Source: Euperipatoides rowelli | Lineage: Eukaryota; Onychophora; Udeonychophora; Euonychophora; Peripatopsidae | Reading direction: 5' to 3' (one strand) | DNA length: 10,249 nt | NCBI GenBank assembly: GCA_003024985.2 | Contig: PXIH01S0012735.1 | Shown here: in pieces, positions 1 to 8,042 of the stretch | How the letters are laid out: each line of letters starts with the position of its first letter | Numbering within the stretch: position 1 is the first letter of the stretch | The notes under the pieces: model-generated | What the model was told of the DNA's origin: nothing | Seen by the model: the letters and a program-made list of their open reading frames with translations, nothing else | The model's database searches: none | Made by a program: the position numbers and the translations under genes

Positions 1-382
1 TAGATATTCATGTAAACCATTTTAAAATTATTTTTTCTATATTTCTAATCGAAATTTAAAATTAAAAAAAAAATTGATTTTTGTTTTTTATTGTGAAGCA
101 GTAGAATTCAAATTCTCTGAATTTAAGTGGAGTGGAAAAGGTTAAGGGACATTTCACATTGGGAAGGAAATAGATTTATATACTGGTAAATAGAAATTAG
201 CCAATTCAATCTCTACTCTTTTTATAAGTTTCCCTCCCTCTGACCTGATATTGGCATCTTGCATTTCCATCCTTTGTCTTTAAATTTATAGTGTTATTTG
301 TCTGTGGTGAATGCATCATGCAAACATTGCAAACCAAAATAAATTATCAAAATACTATACCATATCAATTTCCTTTTTGTAG
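1..382 (+). other. Intron (3' part), upstream of first visible exon
   Basis: This is the tail of an intron that begins outside the window. It ends in a pyrimidine-rich acceptor, TTTTTGTAG, at 374-382. No open frame here can be tied to the gene. The one recognisable item is a transposon end at 129-145, described separately. The rest is AT-rich sequence with A and T runs in which I see nothing else. Confidence 0.6.
129..145. mobile_element. Right terminal inverted repeat and TTAA of a piggyBac-like element
   Basis: GGAGTGGAAAAGG at 129-141 is followed directly by TTAA at 142-145. It is the exact reverse complement of the element end at 9452-9464 and differs by one base from the ends of the complete element at 2359-2724. 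A TTAA target site with a terminal repeat starting CCYT is typical of the piggyBac superfamily. The body of this copy would lie to the left, and its other end is not in the window, so it may extend beyond base 1 or be truncated. Confidence 0.55.
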
Positions 383-498
383 AGTGATGGTGATTTAAAA
401 GAAAAAGGAGCTGAAGTTAGAAAAAGTCATCACTCAGAAATACGTCCAACCACAGTTGACAAACCAAAACACTTGGAAGCAGAACATAGTATTTTAAG
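383..498 (+). CDS. Internal exon A of a WDR60-like dynein-2 intermediate chain
   Basis: This 116-bp exon lies between acceptor TTTTTGTAG and donor AAG|GTAATA and encodes 38 codons plus two bases (intron phase 2). The peptide starts SDGDLKEKGAEVRKSHHSE and ends KPKHLEAEHSIL. It is rich in Lys, Glu, His and Ser, with no membrane segment or fold signature, so it looks like disordered linker. The last two bases, AG, join the first G of exon B to make an Arg codon. The identity rests on the downstream exons, because this one is not diagnostic alone. In WDR60 proteins as I remember them, the N-terminal third is a charged, poorly conserved region of this kind that precedes the light-chain-binding and WD40 parts. 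The acceptor could also be read two bases later (AGAG), but 383 gives a phase-0 entry. Confidence 0.65.
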
Positions 499-894
499 GT
501 AATATATATTACTGTATTTTTATTTTATAGAAATAAATTGGTTAAATTTCTTTGAAAATACAGATATTTCTAGAATTTGTTTAAATTTATAAAATATGTT
601 TGCATTTTTTATTTTCCTCTAATAATGTCAAAATGTTTTATATACTGTTTCATCATTAATTGTGCTGTATTCTATACTTTTTTTCTGCTTACAACAATTG
701 GTCTATATAATTTAAATGTATTTTTTAATTTTTTTATTATCATTGATTTTAAAAAAAAAATCATAAAAAAATAAAATTCCACTTGCTTAAAAAAAAAGTC
801 CAACACTAAAAAAAAAAAAAAAAATTATTTAAATTGAAATTAGTAAGTTAATCCTTTTAGCTCCTCCTAATGAAAATAGTACTGTTATCAGCAA

Positions 895-908
895 CCACAA
901 GAGGGAGC
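895..908 (+). promoter_or_regulatory. CTCF-like motif (weak)
   Basis: CCACAAGAGGGAGC matches twelve of fourteen positions of the usual CTCF core as I remember it. It sits in a possible foldback (TTAGCTCC near 858-865 and GGAGCTTA near 904-911). Motifs of this type are also common inside transposons, so binding is only a possibility. Confidence 0.2.
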
Positions 909-1524
909 TTATTTAAATAATTAATTAGTGACATCTATTTATTATTGATAATGTGAGGTTATTTTTGCATACAAGGATTTCTTGAGTGGCACCTAAATGA
1001 CCTAATCATATCTGGATCTTGTATATTTTTAACTTTCACAACTTTGCATCTGTATTGTGGATATCATATTGCTTTATTGTTTTTCACTCCTAGAAATTCA
1101 TTTCTAATAAGAGAGGGATGAAGAATGATGTTGTAGAAATATGTTTAAAAATAAGAAAAGGAATTTTAATAACAGCTAAAAATTTCACCAAATAGTATCT
1201 GCCATTGTTTTACCCTGACCCCACTCCATTCCTTCGAAAAAAAATAGTAAACAGTACATTAGCGGCAACATTTGTGTTTTTGCATGGACAATTATTTAAA
1301 CTGTGGTTGAACCATGTCTTAACATAGACAAAGATTTTGTCTTCAAATGATCATGTTATTCCTATCTCAGCCAATTAGCCCTGCGAACAAACTTCAACTC
1401 TTAACTGGTATAATATCAGTTAATATAGTATTATTCTTACAGTTTTTGTTTGTAAAAATAAGCATTAGTCTTCTACAATAATATTGTAATAGTTTGTTAA
1501 AAGCGTGTACTGTTTTTTAACATA

Positions 1525-1543
1525 GATAAATAAATAAATAAAC
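1525..1543. repeat. (AAAT)n microsatellite
   Basis: A short ATAAATAAATAAATAA-type run of about four and a half units. A similar run occurs at about 2089-2104. Both are ordinary for AT-rich introns. Confidence 0.7.
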
Positions 1544-1653
1544 TAACACTTGTAATTGTCTATTATCCTTAGTAAACATTAAATGTCACAAATGATATTT
1601 GATATGTTATGGAAAAAAAAATCAATTCATACTAAAGAAATAATATATTTGTC

Positions 1654-1704
1654 TTTATTAACTTATTATCTCTATTAAATTAATAGAGATAATAAGTAAA
1701 TAAA
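1654..1704. repeat. Long near-perfect palindrome
   Basis: An 18-bp perfect inverted repeat (1661-1678 against 1680-1697, one base A at the centre) extends past a single A/A mismatch by six more pairs. The arms are therefore 25 nt with 24 paired. On DNA it could extrude as a cruciform, and in the transcript it would form a hairpin with almost no loop. I see no longer terminal repeats or clear target duplication that would define it as a transposon. It may be a minimal foldback element or a replication-slippage palindrome. Confidence 0.75.
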
Positions 1705-2358
1705 TTATTAATTATTACCATTTTTGAGCTGAGAAAAATAATTAAAATTCCTGATTAATGCATTATACAATATTACTGTTCCAAATCTATTATTTTTTAA
1801 AAAAAAAAAAGTATTTCTGGCCGCATTAACTGCTGATGTTACAGCAAGACCAAGTTGTCAGTATGACTGAATAAATTAATGGCATTTTATAATGTGCATA
1901 ACATATTTGAATTCAAAATAAAATTATAACACAATAAAATTTTTTAACTTTCTTTTGATATTTGGTAAATGAAAAAATTATATCTTGTGAGGAGTAAAAT
2001 AATTAGAAATTAAAAATGTAGATGTTCTCATATTCCATTGGGTGCATTCTGAACTCTATAAAGATCATGTGTGCTTCAGCCTTTTTTTAAAATAAATAAA
2101 TAAATACACCATTCTTTATAGGATAACCATATGCTATTATTTCATTTTAAACAATTACATAGTTTGTTAAAATGTATATTTTATATTATTACATTTATCA
2201 TAGCTTTTTGATAAGACTTGACCATTAATGATATCAGCAAATACTCTCAAATCCCCCCAAAAAACATTCATATGACCTCTAACCTATGCATTAATTTCAT
2301 TTTTTAATAATTTTTTTTTAACTAAGTGGAATTTTTATTTTGGTAATTTTCTTTTAAA

Positions 2359-2724
2359 TTAACCCTTTCCACTCCATGTACGGTATTATACCGACATTTT
2401 TACTTTACAATTCTCAATTCAACAATCATTGTTAGCCTCAAAAATGCTTTAAATTAATAAAATTTATGTTCAAAGGGACTAAAATATATTTGTTTTTAAT
2501 CTTTCCAAATGATTTAAAAAAAAAAAAAAAAATTAAAATCAGGGGATTTAAAAGAANTGTTAGCCTCAAAAATGCTTTAAATTAATAAAATTTATGTTCA
2601 AAGGGACTAAAATATATTTGTTTTTAATCTTTCCAAATGATTTAAAAAAAAAAAAAAAAATTAAAATCAGGGGATTTAAAAGAATGCAAACAAGACAATT
2701 TTCAATTGGAGTGGAAAGGGTTAA
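2359..2724. mobile_element. Complete piggyBac-like MITE (TTAA-flanked)
   Basis: TTAA at 2359-2362 is followed by the 13-bp terminal repeat CCCTTTCCACTCC (2363-2375). The exact inverse GGAGTGGAAAGGG (2708-2720) is followed by TTAA at 2721-2724. Perfect TTAA duplications with CCYT ends are the piggyBac signature. A subterminal palindrome, CGGTATTATACCG, sits at 2381-2393. There is no transposase frame, so this is a non-autonomous MITE. Its apparent length includes an exact 127-bp internal duplication around an N. If that is an artefact, the element is about 230 bp between its TTAA sites. An internal stretch (CAAAG, then CTAAAATATATTTG) recurs in the copy starting at 9448, which supports a shared family. 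Confidence 0.75.
2430..2684. repeat. Exact 127-bp direct duplication separated by one N
   Basis: Bases 2430-2556 and 2558-2684 are identical by eye, including the same 17-A run, with a single N at 2557 between them. Exact identity across a homopolymer, with an ambiguous base at the junction, is what an unmerged contig overlap or bad gap fill leaves behind. It should be treated as an assembly artefact until read data show otherwise. Confidence 0.85.
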
Positions 2725-3644
2725 ATCATAAAAAAAAATTCCATTTTGTGTGACCTTTAAAAAATTAATTTTAGCCTAAAGCTTTAAATTCTGGTATAAA
2801 AGAATTGCCACATTAGCATGGTTCAAAATAGTATCTATGAATTTATTCTTGATTTGAAGAGATTTTTAAAATATCAGCAATTGTCATCTCAATTATTTTT
2901 AAAAATGATTTGAATCATTTTTTTTAAATAGAATGTTTCTTATCCACCATTTTTGGATTTTTGCTATTTAATTCTTAATTAAATATTGTCTGGTAGACAA
3001 TAGTTTATAGAAATTTAGGTTTTATTATGGAGTTATCAATGTTTTATTATGAATAAATTTAGAAATGTATTCATGAATTAAAAAAACAAACAATTTGAAT
3101 ATGATAACATTTTAAATTTACATTTGTTTGGTGTTTAGATTATTAAAATTAGTTAAAATATGTTAATCTTAATTTTTAGAAAAAGGAAAAATGTTAAGCT
3201 TTTGTAGTTGAAAACTATTTCAGTTTCCTCTCTTGTTAACCTTATAAAATAAAATTATTGGAATAGTATACTATAAATACCTTTAATATTCTGATAGTTT
3301 TACTATAAAAATAAAATACAAATCTAATTTACATTAGCTACCACATTGCTAGTTTTGATTAGGACAATTAGTACAAACCATGACAGTTGTGTTCTGCATA
3401 TCTTTTAAATATCAAATTCATGTTTGGTTATTACTTTTAGAATTAACAAAAATAATAGTTTTCTAAATCAGTCTCTGCACTTATTACTGTTTATGTAAGA
3501 TTTTTTTTTATTTTAAGAAAACTGATTTTTTTTTATTGTACATTTTAGTCATCAAGAGATTCATTAATAAATTAGATTTAAATATAAATGAAAAATTAAT
3601 ATAATTTTTAACAAATTTATTAAAATTTTTTTATATAATCCAAG

Positions 3645-3687
3645 GGATGGAAGCCATGCTATTAAAGAAAGCCGTCCTAAACATTTG
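3645..3687 (+). CDS. Internal exon B (43 bp) of the WDR60-like gene
   Basis: This short exon lies between acceptor ATAATCCAAG and a consensus donor, TTG|GTATGT. Its first G completes the Arg codon begun by exon A. It then reads DGSHAIKESRPKHL and leaves in phase 0. At 43 bp it is not a multiple of three. Skipping it would put exons C and D out of frame with exon A, which argues that it is real and constitutive. The acceptor is weak for this gene: AAG rather than YAG, although a T-rich tract precedes it. The RPKHL end echoes KPKHL in exon A, so the two exons may encode copies of a degenerate repeat. No domain is visible. Confidence 0.6.
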
Positions 3688-4283
3688 GTATGTAAATTTA
3701 AATTAATTAGATGTTTTGGAAATAAATTTTTCTTACACAATTTTTATTAACATTAAAATTAGATTTGTTGTTAAACTTTAGTTATATAAAATTATATACA
3801 CGGTATATATATTTCAATTTGTTTTCTACCTGAATATAGTGTTCAGAATTTTCAAAATTTAAATTAAATTACATAAGTTTTAGTTATCTCCATTAGAATC
3901 ATGGATTTTCTTTTCTTTTCATTTTAACCAATTGATGATCATTATCAAATTGATCTATAGGCTACAGTTGTTTTTTTTCAGTATATGTTATAAAGCAATA
4001 AATGTTTAACCATTGTAGTATGAAATGTATACTTAACAAAACATCTTATAATAAGAATGTATCAACGAGCTGTACATGTTCAGTGGTTCAATTTATTCAA
4101 AAAGGTAACATATTGTTTTAACTTTAATCATAAACCGGAAGCAAAACCATTATTTTTTCTTCAGGCTTATGATTAATTATGTTTAATAATAGTTCAGGCT
4201 GAATAAAGTTTTAAAATTTAATATATTCTTATTAAATTTGTATAGTTATAAATAGGGAAAGACATTTGAAGTGTTTAAAATAG

Positions 4284-4317
4284 ATCTTGTATTCATTTAT
4301 CAAAATGAATACAAGAT
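4284..4317. repeat. 15-bp perfect hairpin with 4-nt loop
   Basis: ATCTTGTATTCATTT (4284-4298) pairs exactly with 4303-4317 across the loop ATCA. It lies inside intron B-C. There is no T run after it and no gene end nearby, so it is not a terminator. It could be a minimal foldback remnant. Confidence 0.7.
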
Positions 4318-4987
4318 GTGCTAATAAAACCATTACATACTGTACTTTCAACAAATTATTATATAGTTTAAAAAAGAAAAGAAAAATATCAATTTAAAAA
4401 TCCAATGAGTGGACTTTACCGTGATCTCCAAACTGATTGGTCAATCCATAGTTTGTGTAAAAAAAAATTAATGTACTTTGGATTTAGAACTTTTTTTTTC
4501 TTTGTTCACTTGAGTATTTCGAATAAAAAAATAAAATGAATTGGAATATGATGGGGACCTTTAAGCCATGGTCAGGAATTCCATCCTTTCCCTTTTTTAC
4601 AATATAACAAAAATATCAGGATTGGACATTTGAACTAGACTTTTTATTGATTCGGTCTTTCTTAATGTGATGAAAATTATGCTAATCAAGAAATGGACAG
4701 CATTAAGTCAATTTCTCTTGTCTTCATTTTAAAAGAATTATTTTTTCCTCATGAAAACATTGTAATTGCATTGGTATTAGCAGAAAGATTGTGGCAATTT
4801 GTTGTTGCGTGTATGAATGCATACTTTGGATTTTGGAGGTGATTAACTGATTTATGGTGATGGAAATTAGGATTTTTTCTTACTTAAATCTTTAACAGTT
4901 AAACTATTATTTTCAAATTTTCTTTCTTCAAATTTTATTTTTAAGAATACTTTATAAATAACGTTGTTGGGGTTGTCTTTACACCCT

Positions 4988-5009
4988 CCCCCCCCCCCCC
5001 CCCNNCCCC
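4988..5009 (+). repeat. Poly-C tract with unresolved NN
   Basis: Sixteen C, two N, then four C, ending 35 bases before the acceptor of exon C. The true length is uncertain because the bases at 5004-5005 were not called. It forms part of an extended pyrimidine region upstream of the splice site and is followed by CCCCAG|G, a second possible acceptor at 5010-5011. Confidence 0.8.
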
Positions 5010-5044
5010 AGGTTTTTGTAAAGTTCTGTTTTTGTGTCTTACAG

Positions 5045-5119
5045 ATTTATGATGGTACTGGGGATGCAACACCACAAGAAGATAAAGACAACTATAACTA
5101 TGACGATGATGAATTTGAG
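5045..5119 (+). CDS. Internal exon C of the WDR60-like gene, start of acidic block
   Basis: This 75-bp, 25-codon exon lies between acceptor TTTGTGTCTTACAG and donor GAG|GTACAT, with phase 0 at both ends. It reads IYDGTGDATPQEDKDNYNY, then DDDEFE. The closing acidic-aromatic residues continue directly into exon D as EFE|DYDDDFEDD. From memory, vertebrate WDR60 has a DFEDYEDDFE-type segment at the equivalent place. This is the main reason for assigning the gene to DYNC2I1/WDR60, whose product is the dynein-2 intermediate chain that pairs with WDR34 in retrograde intraflagellar transport. Because it is a multiple of three, the exon could be skipped without a frameshift. An alternative in-frame acceptor at 5010-5011 would add eleven codons. 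Confidence 0.75.
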
Positions 5120-5591
5120 GTACATTAAATCATTTTACAAAGTGTGAAGTGTATAGTTGTCTTATTGCCTGGGACAATTTTAGATATTCAAAATGTATGT
5201 CAAATTTTGATTATATAATTTAATAGTGCACTATTTTATATGTTGTAAGTTACTCATTAACTCTAACCATTATTGTTTGTAAATGCATTTATAGCATGTT
5301 GTTGTGACTTATTGTTTGATAATGTTACTAAGCATAAGTTAGTAAAACTCACATAATTTCTCAAACTGTCAAAAATAAGAATCACTTTCTGCCCTTAGCA
5401 AATTAATTGTTAATCCTGATAAATTCTGTGTGTAAATGGTCAGACAAAAATTGTGGGAGACCATTATATTTGAAATATTAATTAACCTCTGGACAACTAG
5501 ATACAAATATATTTATTTCGCACTCTAATTTAATACTTAGAATTAATAATATGAAAAAGAAAACAATGATTAGAGATTTATTTATTTATAG
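5120..5591 (+). other. Intron C-D, 472 bp
   Basis: The shortest intron visible, running from donor GTACAT to acceptor TTTATTTATAG. It is AT-rich and I see no repeat, RNA gene or coding segment in it. A chance open frame begins near 5551 and runs through exon D in the wrong frame. It is a Lys/Met-rich shadow of the GAT/GAA-rich coding strand. Confidence 0.65.
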
Positions 5592-5852
5592 GATTATGAT
5601 GATGATTTTGAAGATGATGGGGATGATGAATCCAGTAATTCTGAGCATGAAATTAATAATGAAGATAAAGAAGAAAAGCCAAACATTAATATTAACGAAG
5701 ACCAAGAAAGTAGCCATGATAGCGAAGTACAATCTCAGGAAGACTCTGATAAAAAAGATGAAATTAAGAGTGAAGAGCTATCCGAAGAAAATGAGACTGA
5801 TTTAATAGAAGAAAGGAATGAAGAGACTATTAAACAGACTGTACCATTACAA
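5592..5852 (+). CDS. Internal exon D, acidic region of WDR60-like dynein-2 intermediate chain
   Basis: The longest exon: 261 bp, 87 codons, phase 0 at both ends (acceptor TTTATTTATAG, donor CAA|GTAAAT). It begins DYDDDFEDDGDDESSN and continues as a Glu/Asp/Ser/Lys/Asn-rich stretch ending EETIKQTVPLQ. The opening matches the remembered WDR60 pattern of DYEDDFE followed by a DDDESSN-like block. In vertebrates this is followed shortly by a conserved helix starting near KKEIQEIQ, which is not in this window. The closing VPLQ may correspond to the residues just before that helix. The exon has no catalytic residues, membrane segment or WD repeat, so the region is probably disordered. In the family the WD40 propeller lies towards the C-terminus, which would be further downstream. 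An unrelated acidic disordered protein is possible but less likely, because the order and spacing of the acidic blocks match. Confidence 0.75.
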
Positions 5853-6494
5853 GTAAATATAGTAGTAGTTTGTAAATAAAAAAAATACCCATTTTACTTT
5901 AAGAATATAAATTAATAGTAGAATTGTTAGAAAAATAGCTTGTAAATTTAATAGAATTAAGATAAATTTTTGCACAATTTAAATTTTAAAATTTTAGCTC
6001 CGTTATTTTTTAAAATAATTTATATTGAAAAATTACATATACAGTACTTGGAAATAATAAATAAGTTGACAGAAATGTTTGCTCAAATCAATTAATCACA
6101 TGAATAATTGCTTGTAATTCCATTATGGTCCAAAATATATTAACAAGGCCACTTTCTTTGCTAATAAACAAGAGAATCCTCTATATTTTAGTCTCCAATA
6201 AATAGATTACTTGCTCACTAAGAAAATAATTATTCAAAGTAAACAAGAAATTGCCATTGCTGATTTCATATCTAATTAGATCTGCTATAATCTGATAAAT
6301 GTATTTATGAGTGTGGTAGCATATATTTTTTAAATATAATTTCTTATCTACATTTATTTCTTACTTTTCACTCTCCACTAAATCAATGTTAATTGAGTGC
6401 TCACAGACAATACTCATACAGAAATGTAATACTAATGACATAATGGTGAACATTTGGGATATTAGTGATTATTTTTATTATATTAAAAATCTAT

Positions 6495-6519
6495 AAAAGA
6501 CTATTCTCACTAGTCTTTT
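6495..6519. repeat. 9-bp hairpin
   Basis: AAAAGACTA (6495-6503) pairs with TAGTCTTTT (6511-6519) over a 7-nt loop. It lies in the intron about 50 bases before the foldback at 6571. No function is apparent. Confidence 0.6.
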
Positions 6520-6570
6520 GTTGTTCACTCATGTTAATTTCACAGGAGCTAATCATTCCTGATAAGAGAT

Positions 6571-6672
6571 GCCACCAATGAGTTAGCTAGCAATAGGCTA
6601 TTAAACTCATTCATCAGCAATATTTTTAAAATAGATTTTATATTTTGCTGAATGAATGCTAACATGGTGGTT
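6571..6672. repeat. Imperfect foldback (MITE-like)
   Basis: The left arm, GCCACCAATGAGTTAGC then CATTCATCAGCAATATT, is matched on the opposite strand by the right arm, ending GCTGAATGAATGCTAAC and ATGGTGG. The left arm carries about 20 extra bases that form their own hairpin: AATGAGTT at 6577-6584 against AACTCATT at 6604-6611, with TAGC/GCTA inside. This nested arrangement suggests a decayed foldback transposon. I could not define a target duplication. Confidence 0.4.
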
Positions 6673-7156
6673 AAAATGAGGTGTTATTAGTTTTAGACTC
6701 ATTTTCTATAAAATGGAATTTATATATTCCAAGATAGACCTAGTCAAACTTTTCTGCTGAAAGCTCTAAAGTGACTAAGAAGTGAAAGCATGAGTGCCAA
6801 GTATGCATACTTAGGTCATCTTTGGAAAATAAAAAAAAGCATAATCCTCTCCCCTATACCCCAGCAGACTTTTAAAGATAATATTGAAGGTGAGATGCTG
6901 ATTAAAAATTTGTCAAATGTTTATGGAATACCATTTTGAAGATTAGTTTATATTAAATATAAATGATTGCCTAGTTTTAAATATGATAGCTAATTATATT
7001 TATTTTTGTAAAGTGTGATTTTTAATAATTTTTAAATTATTAATCTGTTTGTGTTTATTGAATTAAAGTCCTTTCATGGGATTAGTTCTGAGAAATTTCT
7101 TAATTTTTTTAAATAATGAATAATAGTGAATCCTGTCAATCAGTTGTGGAATCAAC

Positions 7157-7191
7157 CAATGTTGTAAAGTAATATCTACTTTACAACATTG
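7157..7191. repeat. 15-bp perfect hairpin with 5-nt loop
   Basis: CAATGTTGTAAAGTA (7157-7171) pairs exactly with 7177-7191 across ATATC. It is the second 15-bp perfect hairpin of this design in the gene, the other being at 4284-4317, but the arm sequences are unrelated. No gene end is nearby. Confidence 0.7.
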
Positions 7192-7490
7192 AAATGCTTG
7201 CTCTTATTAAACATTATTATTATTTTGGATTATAATAATTGTATATAAAATGCAATTTTTTCAGTTATTTAAAAAATATAAAATTTCCTGTACAACAAAG
7301 TTATTTTAATGAAAAATCATAAAATAGATTACCTGATGGTAACATTGTAAAAATACTATAAGTCATACAGCATATATCTTATGATAGAAGAATAGTTTAC
7401 ATGTATGCCATTTAGATTTAAAAAGATAATCTTAATAACCGTGATAAATCACAACTTCTGTGATTGTTGTTATTAACATCTTTGTTGAGT

Positions 7491-7510
7491 TAGTAGTAGT
7501 AGTAGTAGTA
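7491..7510. repeat. (TAG)n microsatellite
   Basis: Six and a half uninterrupted TAG units, followed by ATTACT and ATTATT variants. It is an ordinary intronic microsatellite. Confidence 0.8.
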
Positions 7511-7780
7511 TTACTCTTATTATTATTTGAAAATTAAAGCCAACTTTTGATGTCAAAACTATGTTGTTGTTTTTTTGAAGCACTAGAATGTAAAAAAAAT
7601 AAAAACTAATGTAAATATAATCAACAAAATTTCTGTAAACTAATTGGAAAAATTAATAATAATTTAATTATTTGGGAGGTATTTTTTTAATATATATATT
7701 CATCAAATGTTCATTTAATGTTAAAGTTTTTAAGTAGTATATAATATGGGGGTTCTGGCGCACTTAGTTTTTTAAGGTGC

Positions 7781-7928
7781 ACAATGTTAATCTAATGGAA
7801 AAGTAAAATTAACATGGGAAAGTTTTGCATGCCGCATGTGCAGGAGATGGAGCAATGCTAATCCTATGGAGCTTTTTACATGTTAATTCAATAGAACATT
7901 TTACATACTAATTTTATGGGAAATATAA
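7781..7928. repeat. Degenerate 25-bp repeat, four units
   Basis: Related units start at 7781 (ACAATGTTAATCTAATGGAA), 7852 (GCAATGCTAATCCTATGGAG), 7878 (ACATGTTAATTCAATAGAAC) and 7903 (ACATACTAATTTTATGGGAA). The last three are adjacent at 25-26 bp spacing. The first is separated from them by about 45 bases that include GCATGCCGCATGTGC. The shared core is roughly RCATGYTAATYYWATGGRA. This could be a decayed minisatellite or the internal repeat of a mobile element. There is no spacer-repeat regularity that would suggest a CRISPR array. Confidence 0.5.
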
Positions 7929-8042
7929 AATACTATTTAATAATGGAATATTAATAATTATTTTAAATCTAATAAATTTTTTACAAACGAAAAAAACTAT
8001 AGGAACATTTTTTAAGTGAAAAAAAAATCATAAGAAAAATCA

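Larger units (their letters stand above)
499..3644 (+). other. Intron A-B, 3146 bp
   Basis: The intron runs from donor GTAATA to the acceptor ATAATCCAAG. It holds no supported gene. Open stretches such as the one near 577-774 are low-complexity chance frames rich in Phe, Ile and Lys. Contents I can name are A runs at 787-823, a CTCF-like motif at 895-908, an (AAAT)n run near 1526-1543, a long perfect hairpin at 1654-1704, a second (AAAT)n near 2089-2104, a complete piggyBac-like MITE at 2359-2724 with an internal assembly duplication, and a small hairpin at 2985-3001. A decoy acceptor near 1434-1441 (TTCTTACAG) would give a stop within a few codons. Confidence 0.6.
3688..5044 (+). other. Intron B-C, 1357 bp
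   Basis: The intron runs from donor GTATGT to acceptor TTTTTGTGTCTTACAG. It contains a 15-bp perfect hairpin at 4284-4317 and a poly-C tract with two unresolved bases at 4988-5009. Two acceptor-like sites, near 3973-3980 (TTTTTTCAG) and 4155-4164 (TTTTTCTTCAG), open frames that hit a stop within four codons in the required phase. They look like decoys. I see no other gene. Confidence 0.6.

Noticed and set aside
577-774. 65-codon open frame on the + strand
   Set aside because: Composition is Phe/Ile/Lys low complexity from AT-rich intron, with no family resemblance and no splice or promoter context.
4155-4200. Possible exon after TTTTTCTTCAG in intron B-C
   Set aside because: In the required phase it reads GCT TAT GAT TAA, an immediate stop.
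5551-5805. 84-codon + strand frame over exon D
   Set aside because: It is out of frame with the spliced gene, and its Met/Lys/Ile bias is a shadow of the GAT/GAA-rich acidic exon.
6574-6616. Hammerhead ribozyme on the minus strand (CTGATGA followed by a 7-bp stem)
   Set aside because: The stem is not followed by GAAA, and no flanking stems or cleavage triplet fit.
7781-7928. CRISPR-like array
   Set aside because: The units are degenerate and mostly adjacent, without unique spacers, in a eukaryotic intron.
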